Positions 55,678 to 62,460 of a stretch of DNA of 64,000 nucleotides are shown one piece after another. The notes beneath the pieces are model-generated. The model saw nothing but the letters and a program-made list of their open reading frames with translations. It did no database searches and was not told the DNA's origin. Location of the stretch: positions 124,001 to 188,000 of the forward strand of contig NZ_JAFKOK010000011.1 of assembly GCF_017303295.1 (NCBI RefSeq), written 5' to 3'. The first letter of the stretch is position 1. Every line of letters starts with the position of its first letter. The stretch is from Rhodobacter sp. NTK016B (lineage in GTDB: Bacteria > Pseudomonadota > Alphaproteobacteria > Rhodobacterales > Rhodobacteraceae). Made by a program: the position numbers and the translations under genes.

Positions 55678-58527
55678 TCAATCATTATCTGGAATTCCAA
55701 GCTCTGCCCAAAGTGCGCGCGGGGCGGGAACCGGTAAATCCCAGGTCACTTCGATCGGTTTCTCCCCTTTCCAGTCGACAAACTTCGGCTGTCCGCAATA
55801 GATGAACGGATTGACCTTGCCGCTCACGATATTCCCGCGGCGAATGAACAGATGCACATCGTGCCCTTCGGTCCCGCTGATAATCCGACCGTGTTTGCCT
55901 TCTTGCCGCGTCTGGTTCTGGCTAAACCACTTGAGCCGCGACGCGCTGAGGAATTCGTTCGGGTATTTAAGTTCCTGTGTCGAGACATTGGCCAGAAGGA
56001 TCATGATCTTCTTTTCCGGCAGTGCCTTCATCCCGGTCCGCCAGACATTCTGTTTGTATTCCTCACCAAAGAACGCCGCGATGTCAGGCACGTAGTAGCG
56101 CTGCCAAAGCTCCAGGGCCTGTGGCTTGCCGACAAAGGTCGAGGATGCTTCGGCTGCCTCGCGCACGATGGGTGTTTCCGCCAAGCGCCATTCGACCAAC
56201 TCGCGCACCAGCGATTCCAGCTCGCCCGATGCGTCAGGGCGCGCTAGGCGCAGGCTTGCGCCGCTTTGGGCCAGGTGTGGGTTGAACGCGAGCTCTTCGG
56301 CTCCTTCGCTTGGTTGCCGTCCCGCTGCGATGTCGCGTAGGCCGGTCAAGGCGGCGCGAGACAGACCGCGGGGTCGCTCCATCTCGCGCAGCATCCGCCC
56401 ATGAGTGGCAAAGGGCCGCTCGGGCACAGCATCCCCCATATCGCGGACGAAGTCGAACCAGCCGCCATGGCCCGATGCGCGGGGATCGAAGCCGTTGCGG
56501 AAGACTTCGACAGCCTTGGGACGGATGCCGTTCCGGTCCCGGAAGTCGACATAAAAGGCTTCAAGTTCCGCCGCGCCTTCCTTCGGGCGGAGCAGATTGC
56601 GCAGGATGTCGATGACCTGCAGCTCATAAGTGATCTCGCAGCCCTTCGGCATCTGGAACTCACCGGCCTGAAGCGCCTCTAGCTTGGTCGAGATCGAGCG
56701 ATCCCCCGCGCCGGCCTGCAACAGGGTGGCAACCTTCGTCAGAAAGCTGCGATGGTTGCCGATATAGTCGATTACCTGAAGCACCTTGCCTTCGACACGG
56801 CGCAGGCCGCGGCCAAGCTGCTGCAGCCAGATTATCGCGCTTTCGGTAGGGCGCAGCATGAGCACGGTCCCGATCTCGGGCACGTCGACGCCTTCGTTGA
56901 ACATGTCGACCGCGAACAGGATATCGATCTCGCCCCGACCAAGCGCAGCCAGAGAGCTTGCTCGCGGGGCGGAGCTTTGACCCGAGTGGACGGCAACAGC
57001 CCTCAGCCCGGCGGCGCGGAAATAATCCGCCATGTAGTCGGCATGGCGCATCGAACAGCAAAAGCCGATCGCGGGGCCGGTTGCGCGCTTGCGATACTGC
57101 TCCAGCGCATTCAGCGCCCTCGCCTCGGTCGCCAAGGCGGCGTCGAGAGCGGTTGGATCGAATTGGCCAGATCGCCAGGGGATCTGCGCGTAGTCGACAT
57201 CGTCGGGCACACCGAAATAATGAAACGGTGACAGATGCCCCGCATCGATCCCGCGAAACAGGTCGCATTGGTAAACAAGGTTTTCGCCGCATAGCCCCAG
57301 CAGGTCAGCCCCATCCCTCCGGTCGGGCGTGGCGGTCAGACCCAGCAGGAACCGAGGCGTGAAATGGGAGATCAGCTTTTGGTAGGTGCTGGCGGCGGCG
57401 TGGTGGAATTCATCAACAACAATATAGTCGAAATGGTCGCGGTCGAATTGGCGCAGATGACCGATACGGCCCAACGTCTGGACCGAGGCAAAGAGGATTT
57501 CCGCATCCGCCACTTTCTCGGTACCTGTGTATCGGCCCAACTTGGCCTCTGGTCTTACCTTGCGAAAGGCCGCCATCGCCTGCGTCAGGATCTCATCGCG
57601 ATGGGCCACGAAAAGGATGCGGCCCGCCTTGGCGCGGATCGTGTCGAAGGCGGCCAACCAGGTTTTGCCCAGGCCCGTCGCCAGCACGACCAAACCGGCG
57701 CGGTGGCCGTTCGATCGGCTCAGCGATAGGGCCTCCAGCGCCTCTTGCTGAATGGAATGCGGCTCTGGCGGTGGCCCTTCCTCGGCCACCACGCGGGCGG
57801 TGAACTCGGGCATCGGGCGCGTTCTGCGGCGTTTGGCATAAGCATCGATCCAGGCGGCTGTCAGGGGTTTTACCTCTGGGCGTGCAACCAGTTCTTCGAA
57901 AGCTGCGGCGACACTGTCAGCTGCATGTTCGGAATGCAGGTTCCACTCTACGCCCTCGGTCAGCGCCGACTGCGAAAGGTTCGAGCTGCCGACAATCGCT
58001 GCCCCTCGTGCATCTGCCGCGCGAAACAACCAGGCTTTGGGGTGGAAACTGAGACCGCCTGTTTCGAACACGAACAGTTCGGCCCCATCTAGGTCCAAAA
58101 GGCGGGCCAAGGCGGTTGGGTCGGTCGTGTCAAGGTAATCGCCGACCATTATCCTCAGCCGACCACCCCGCGCCAACAATTCACGGAACCAGGGTTCGAG
58201 CAGCGCCACACCGCTGTCCATGGCAAAGGCAATGGCGAGATCGACGGACTGCGCCGTGTCCAGTCGTTCGGCAAGCAAAGGCAAAAGCGGGTCGCGCCCG
58301 CCGGTCGTCAGACGCGATCCGGACGCTTCCCTAAGATGGAAATGGTCATAGGCTGAAGAAGCGACAAAGCCCGGGGTCCCGCGCCCGAGTGCTGCGCCCA
58401 CCTCGGCCAGCATCGCCATCTGTTCCGGTCCGTTCAGTTCATCCCATGTCGCCACATGACGCGGCGCCGGGATCAACCCGGCCTCTCGGCGCAAACAGAT
58501 TGGACAAGACAGGCGCGGGTCAGGCAC
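55678..58527 (-). CDS. PLD-type nuclease / SF2 helicase / DUF3427 protein
   Basis: A 949-residue protein. The first 70 residues (CPIC, APRHVATWDELN, DHFHLR) resemble a shortened HIT domain. A PLD-type domain follows (FHPKAWLF, H162/K164, and VGSSNLSQSA at 179-188), then DEAD/DEAH helicase lobes with ATGLGKT (283-289), DEFH (372-375), LTATPDRRDG (about 395) and QLGRGLRR (about 567-574). The end (about 800-949) is DUF3427-like. Start is a GTG at 58527; the upstream DNA has stops. Proteins of this composition are widespread in defence islands but I know of no settled function. Not a duplicate of the neighbouring helicase. Confidence 0.88.
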   Translation of the reverse strand: MPDPRLSCPICLRREAGLIPAPRHVATWDELNGPEQMAMLAEVGAALGRGTPGFVASSAYDHFHLREASGSRLTTGGRDPLLPLLAERLDTAQSVDLAIAFAMDSGVALLEPWFRELLARGGRLRIMVGDYLDTTDPTALARLLDLDGAELFVFETGGLSFHPKAWLFRAADARGAAIVGSSNLSQSALTEGVEWNLHSEHAADSVAAAFEELVARPEVKPLTAAWIDAYAKRRRTRPMPEFTARVVAEEGPPPEPHSIQQEALEALSLSRSNGHRAGLVVLATGLGKTWLAAFDTIRAKAGRILFVAHRDEILTQAMAAFRKVRPEAKLGRYTGTEKVADAEILFASVQTLGRIGHLRQFDRDHFDYIVVDEFHHAAASTYQKLISHFTPRFLLGLTATPDRRDGADLLGLCGENLVYQCDLFRGIDAGHLSPFHYFGVPDDVDYAQIPWRSGQFDPTALDAALATEARALNALEQYRKRATGPAIGFCCSMRHADYMADYFRAAGLRAVAVHSGQSSAPRASSLAALGRGEIDILFAVDMFNEGVDVPEIGTVLMLRPTESAIIWLQQLGRGLRRVEGKVLQVIDYIGNHRSFLTKVATLLQAGAGDRSISTKLEALQAGEFQMPKGCEITYELQVIDILRNLLRPKEGAAELEAFYVDFRDRNGIRPKAVEVFRNGFDPRASGHGGWFDFVRDMGDAVPERPFATHGRMLREMERPRGLSRAALTGLRDIAAGRQPSEGAEELAFNPHLAQSGASLRLARPDASGELESLVRELVEWRLAETPIVREAAEASSTFVGKPQALELWQRYYVPDIAAFFGEEYKQNVWRTGMKALPEKKIMILLANVSTQELKYPNEFLSASRLKWFSQNQTRQEGKHGRIISGTEGHDVHLFIRRGNIVSGKVNPFIYCGQPKFVDWKGEKPIEVTWDLPVPAPRALWAELGIPDND

Positions 58528-58628
58528 AGAAATCCTTGGGATACAAAGCTACAGGATCATTGGACGGTATTGCACGGCACTTGTCCAGGCACTTGGTTTG
58601 GTTGAAGAAATCGGTTGGTGCATACGGA

Positions 58629-58925
58629 TCATCTGGAGATCCGGGCGAAGCGCGCCCGAAAAAACCGCTCCACCCCGACCGCCAACACAAAGGCCGGAGC
58701 ACCAAGTACCAGCACAGCCGCAGACACCGCCGCCACGACCACCATCGCTCCGGCAGCAGCCCCAAGCACCATCACCAACACCCAGCTCGCCAGATAGGCC
58801 ACCCCGCATAGCCCCACCGCCCGGATCACCGGATGCGTCAAGCGCGCCAGATCGCGCTGCATGCGCTCCACCATCGCCAGCTGGTGACGCTGCCACGCGT
58901 CGTTCTTCTCGATTTCCATCATCAT
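58629..58925 (-). CDS. Small membrane protein
   Basis: A 98-residue protein with an amphipathic N-terminus (residues 1-32, MERMQRDLARL-like) and two hydrophobic helices (about 36-56 and 61-82), then a basic tail (RFFRARFARISR). It overlaps the repressor gene stop by 4 nt, so it is cotranscribed with the element's regulator. Function unknown; two-helix proteins beside phage repressors may affect entry exclusion or lysis. Confidence 0.6.
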   Translation of the reverse strand: MMMEIEKNDAWQRHQLAMVERMQRDLARLTHPVIRAVGLCGVAYLASWVLVMVLGAAAGAMVVVAAVSAAVLVLGAPAFVLAVGVERFFRARFARISR

Positions 58926-59353
58926 TCTCTCAACAATTCGATCCAGGTGTGGACGTCGTCCATCGGGATTTCCTTCCCCTCGAGGAACGACCGGTACCAG
59001 CGCGCGACGATCGCGCCGCGCTTCTCGCTTTTCAGGCGGATGCCGGTCGCGCTGAGATGACGGTCCAGCGCCGTCTCGAACCCCTCAAGCGCCGCCAGAT
59101 CATGGCCCGGGCGCACGGCCTCGACCCCCAACAGGATCCAGTTCAGGTCCACGCCGAACTGGCGGTGCATGTCGACCAGCGCCTCGACCGGGATCGAGCG
59201 TTTGCCGGTCTCGTAGCTTTGATACGCGCGCTGCGACATGCCGAGGGCTTCGGCCATCCGGGCCTGCGACAGGCCAAGCTCGTTGCGCGCGATCGCCATG
59301 CGCGCGCCGAGGCCGCCGAGGTAGGTATCCGGACGATTCACCATTCTTGACAT
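58922..59353 (-). CDS. XRE-family phage-type repressor
   Basis: A 143-residue regulator: an N-terminal XRE helix-turn-helix (LGLSQARMAEALGMSQRAYQ at residues 27-46) and a C-terminal helical part (about 85-143). Divergent from the excisionase-like genes and so the probable master switch of the element. Start at ATG 59353; a second ATG at 59344 is possible. Confidence 0.8.
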   Translation of the reverse strand: MSRMVNRPDTYLGGLGARMAIARNELGLSQARMAEALGMSQRAYQSYETGKRSIPVEALVDMHRQFGVDLNWILLGVEAVRPGHDLAALEGFETALDRHLSATGIRLKSEKRGAIVARWYRSFLEGKEIPMDDVHTWIELLRE

Positions 59354-59388
59354 CAATCAGCTTGCCATGAAGCATGAACGTATATAGG

Positions 59389-59402
59389 CGCACGTTTGTG
59401 CG
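59389..59402. promoter_or_regulatory. Palindromic operator between repressor and excisionase genes
   Basis: CGCAC-GTTT-GTGCG is a perfect 14-bp dyad in the 130-bp divergent region, followed by GTGC (59407-59410) as a possible half-site. Probable binding site of the XRE repressor. Confidence 0.5.
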
Positions 59403-59485
59403 TTAGTGCCTGCGTTTCACCATCGAACCACGGCCAAGCACCGCATTCAATGCGTTTTCGTCCATTTGCAGGAAAGGAGAGGGGT

Positions 59486-59710
59486 TTGTCACAGGAAAAG
59501 CTGCTGTCGCCCAAGGAACTTGGTGCCCTTGTGGGGCTTAGCACCGCGCAGATTCGTGCCTTGATGAACGACGGGCGGCTCGAATTCGTCGAGATCACGC
59601 CCAAGACCCGCCTGCTGACCATGACGGGTTGGGAGCGGTTCCAGAAGCGCGCCACGAAGCTGCGCGGGGACGAGAGGGAGAGGGATGGTTCGGTGTCGAG
59701 TGTGAATTGA
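59486..59710 (+). CDS. Small excisionase-like HTH protein
   Basis: A 74-residue protein starting at TTG 59486, chosen because AAAGGAG (59473-59479) is 6 nt upstream and the family pattern begins there (LLSPKELGALVGLSTAQIRALM). This is a MerR/excisionase-like winged helix with a basic C-terminus. Likely controls the direction of recombination or early transcription of the element. Confidence 0.6.
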   Translation: MSQEKLLSPKELGALVGLSTAQIRALMNDGRLEFVEITPKTRLLTMTGWERFQKRATKLRGDERERDGSVSSVN

Positions 59711-59725
59711 TCAGGGGGAGAGCCG

Positions 59726-59962
59726 ATGGGCACGACCAATCTCAACATCAGCGTGATCGACAAGCGCATGCTGAAGCAATCCGAAGCCGCCAGCTACACG
59801 GGCCTTGCCATCAAGCATTTCAAGGCCAGCTGCCCGGTCCGCCCGGTCGAGCTGTCACGCGGCACGCTGCTGTGGGACCGGCGCGACATCGACCGCTGGA
59901 TCGACACGATGAAGGCCGACCATGTCGAGATGACGCGCGACGACATCCTGGACCGGCTGTGA
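59726..59962 (+). CDS. Small AlpA/excisionase-like protein
   Basis: A 78-residue DNA-binding protein (LKQSEAASYTGLAIKHFKAS, and LLWDRRDIDRWIDTM with the wing Trp typical of phage regulators). GGGGGAG precedes the ATG. Its stop shares one base with the integrase start, so it is translated with the integrase and is the best candidate for an excisionase. Confidence 0.65.
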   Translation: MGTTNLNISVIDKRMLKQSEAASYTGLAIKHFKASCPVRPVELSRGTLLWDRRDIDRWIDTMKADHVEMTRDDILDRL

Positions 59963-61061
59963 TGACCCATGTGCGCGTCAAGGGCTTCAAGATATTCAAG
60001 GATCGCCACGGCCGGATGCGCTGCTACCACCGCGCGACGGGGCACAAGATCGACCTGACAGAGGCACTGGCGGGATCGGCTGAGTTTCTGGCGCAATGCG
60101 AGACGATCCGCGCCATCGCCGTGGCGCAGAAGGAAAAAGGCCCTCGTGCTGGCACGCTTGGCGGGCTGATCAAGGGCTACTTCGAGACCGGGCATTTCGC
60201 CAATCTGGCCGAGACCACGCGCCGCGATTACCGCAAATGCGCCGATTTCCTCGCCCCCATCCGGGACACGCCAGTCCATATGATCGACACGCCGCTGATC
60301 GCAGGCATCCATGACAAGGCTGCGAAAAAGATCGGGTGGCGGCGGGCGAACATGGTCCGCACCTGCTGAGCGAGGTGTTCCGCCATGCCATCCCGCAGGG
60401 CCTGATCGCGGCGAACTACGCCAAGGACGTGATCCCCAAGCGCCGCCCGCGCGACCGGGCCTATGCCAACCGGCCATGGAGCATCGAGGAGCGCGACGTC
60501 GTCCTGTCCCGCGCCAAACCGCATGTACGGGTGGCGCTGGCGCTGATGATGAACACCGGGCTCGACCCGTCGGACGCGTTGAAGCTGCGCAAGGACCAGA
60601 TCGACGGTGACACGATATGGGGCGTGCGGGGCAAGACGGGGGAGGAAGTGGCGATTCCCGTCAGCCCGACCTTGCAGGCAGCCCTCGACAGCATCCCCGC
60701 GCATGAGGCGGCTACCGTGCTGGCCAGTTCGCTAGGCGCGGCATGGACCTACAACGGTTTTTCGACCGTCTGGCATCGCTTCAAGACCGGGCTGGAGGAG
60801 GAAGGGCTGATCGCGCCGGGCCTGACGCTCAAGGGCCTGCGCCATACCGTTGCGACGACGCTGCGCGAGGCGGGGCTGGATGAGCGGCGCATCGCGGACC
60901 TGCTGGGACAGAAAACGCCATCGATGGCGCGGCACTATTCGCGGTCGGCGAACCTTGCCGACAAGAACCGCGAGACGATGGCGACGCTGGAAAAAGAGAA
61001 CGCGAGGCGGGCGAAGATTGTCAAACCTTCCGCCGAAAAGCGTCAAACCCGATCCGAGTAA
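59962..61061 (+). pseudogene. int: Tyrosine integrase, frameshifted
   Basis: Two frames together give one integrase of about 366 residues. Part 1 (59962-60369) is the arm- and core-binding region up to RRANMVRT; one C appears missing near 60361-60366, and part 2 continues LLSEVFRHAIPQG to the end at 61061. The C-terminal domain has GLRHTVATTLREAG and the Tyr nucleophile in MARHYSRS. The usual first Arg (TGxR) reads TGLD and the HxxR box starts KGLR, so this is a divergent family or a damaged enzyme. It lies 45 nt from the right attachment repeat, as expected for the element's own integrase. Confidence 0.8.
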
Positions 61062-61105
61062 GGACCAGACATGACCACAAAACCAAACTATTTCAGCTTG
61101 TTAAG

Positions 61106-61151
61106 TGGTGCCCGGGGGCGGAATCGAACCACCGACACGAGGATTTTCAAT
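61106..61151 (-). repeat. Right attachment repeat (3' half of tRNA-Phe)
   Basis: Same 3' tRNA-Phe half as the left repeat: anticodon loop TTGAAAA, T-arm, and acceptor end CCCGGGC-ACCA, here with the C72 expected in an intact tRNA. DNA on the 5' side (61152 onward) does not give the matching D-arm or anticodon stem, so this too is only a half gene. Confidence 0.8.
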
Positions 61152-61408
61152 TAGCCTTGTGATCCGCGCGGGCTGTCTCAACTGCGCTCAACCCGTAACG
61201 TAGCCGATTGAAAACTCTGATCATTGCGCTTGACAGATCGTCTCGATCTGTCTCATGCCGGGGCATTCAAGCTCACTGCTCCTGCTACCCAAGCGATACC
61301 CACATCCCGCGACAAGGAATGCCTCGATCTAGCCGTCGCCAGGAAAACACTTTCGGTCTAAGGCAGCTAGTTGTGTCGGCACAGCGTTTTGGCAGGCAGC
61401 AAAAAAAT
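61152..61408. other. Gap right of the attachment repeat, with a hairpin
   Basis: No gene. GACAGATCG-TCT-CGATCTGTC (61232-61252) is a perfect 9-bp dyad with a 3-nt loop, about 80 nt beyond the repeat. It could end transcription from the right-hand genes, which read toward it, or be a protein site. Confidence 0.45.
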
Positions 61409-62050
61409 TTAAGAAGAAGCATGGTATACGAGATATTTGTCCAACGATTTAGATGCCGCTACATGGACTGGGTTCCCGTCTTCATAGAGAAAGGCATGAA
61501 ACAGCCCTACAGAAGAAAGATCAAAGCCGTCTTCATCTGAAAAGTTCAACGCCTCAAGCTCAAGCATGATTTTTCTAATGTATTTGTCGACCGCACGCAT
61601 ATCGCTACTGATTTGATCCCTGATTTTCGAAAAGGGTCCAGTATCCGCAGTTATAGACTTTCGAAGTAACTCGAACTCTACATAAGAGTCGTTGAGTATT
61701 TTGTATGCTTCAAAAAACTTATCCGTATCGGGCACGATAAGCCTCCCATTCTCAACCCTCGTTAGAAAACGGAATTCGCGCCTGACCATCTTTATGTTGT
61801 GATAGGCTCGCAGAAAGTTTCGTCGGAATTCGTCAACGGCTTCCCTGTCGCCCTCCCGGTTGCGGTAGTGTGCGTCGATGGATTTATAGAAGAGTAAAAC
61901 CCCACTGACCGCGCACGTAAATAGAATGAACTTAAAGACTTCTAATACGGCATCAGAACGGTCAAGCGCCGGTTCGAAAAGGAAAAGATAAAACGCTACT
62001 GACGCAGATAGCACTGCGAGCAGAAGTCCTATTACGATCTTCGAATTCAT
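61409..62050 (-). CDS. Two-helix membrane protein with cytoplasmic helical domain
   Basis: A 213-residue protein with two transmembrane helices (residues 3-22 and about 35-55) and a soluble, charged, helical C-terminal domain (about 60-213, EFRRNFLRAYHNIKMVRREF). Not matched to a family. The base composition is AT-rich like the RelA/SpoT gene upstream, so both probably came in together. I use the ATG at 62050; the frame is open 17 codons further but those residues are basic and unlike a membrane start. Confidence 0.55.
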   Translation of the reverse strand: MNSKIVIGLLLAVLSASVAFYLFLFEPALDRSDAVLEVFKFILFTCAVSGVLLFYKSIDAHYRNREGDREAVDEFRRNFLRAYHNIKMVRREFRFLTRVENGRLIVPDTDKFFEAYKILNDSYVEFELLRKSITADTGPFSKIRDQISSDMRAVDKYIRKIMLELEALNFSDEDGFDLSSVGLFHAFLYEDGNPVHVAASKSLDKYLVYHASS

Positions 62051-62299
62051 TCGGCCTCGACTGCGAGTCAATCGCGCTATCTCACACTGGTCAGGACGCA
62101 CGAAAACCCTGAGCCTCTTGCTCCAATCAAAACGGTTGCTGGTGCGGTCATTTCAATTTCACGCGCTAGTGATTACCAAACCAAATTTCCCGGGCTCTAT
62201 CGTTTAGAATTTCGACGCAGAGGCGCGTGGAAAAGCGAAGGTCGATCGACTAGAAGCAGCTTGCAACACGGAAAAATTCCGCCGAAGGGTACTTACTGA

Positions 62300-62416
62300 T
62301 TAAAGCCAGTCCCTGAATGGCGCGTCGGGGACGGGCAATTCAATGTCCGGAACAGGTAGCCTTGTCTCACCACATGGTCCGAACTCTGCGGCTGCTGGTC
62401 TTTCGATGATGGTCAT
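62300..62416 (-). CDS. 38-residue micro-ORF
   Basis: A short frame, MTIIERPAAAEFGPCG... ending RDWL, rich in Pro and acidic residues, with AAAAGGGGAC upstream. It begins 45 nt after the RelA/SpoT-domain gene on the same strand and could be its small partner. Too short to judge by composition alone. Confidence 0.35.
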   Translation of the reverse strand: MTIIERPAAAEFGPCGETRLPVPDIELPVPDAPFRDWL

Positions 62417-62460
62417 CTTTGCGTCCCCTTTTTCTAGAATATCATGATTGTGACGTAACG

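Larger units (their letters stand above)
40314..61151. mobile_element. Integrative element in tRNA-Phe, 20.8 kb
   Basis: Bounded by 46-bp direct repeats with one mismatch (40314-40359 and 61106-61151), each the reverse complement of the 3' half of a tRNA-Phe gene. Contents fit a mobile island: replication-initiator-like gene, MobC-like gene, two hipBA pairs, a defence block, phage-type repressor, two small DNA-binding proteins and a tyrosine integrase beside the right repeat. The integrase has a frameshift, so the element may now be fixed in place. Base composition of 45.9-52 kb is more AT-rich than the rest, so the island itself is a mosaic. Confidence 0.85.

Noticed and set aside
50648-58527. 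DISARM or Mokosh system
   Set aside because: No DUF1998, methylase or kinase domain is present; PLD domains are fused to each helicase instead of being separate.
61106-61151. Functional tRNA-Phe gene
   Set aside because: Only the 3' half from the anticodon loop is present; the DNA 5' of it cannot form the anticodon stem or D-arm. The same holds for 40314-40359.
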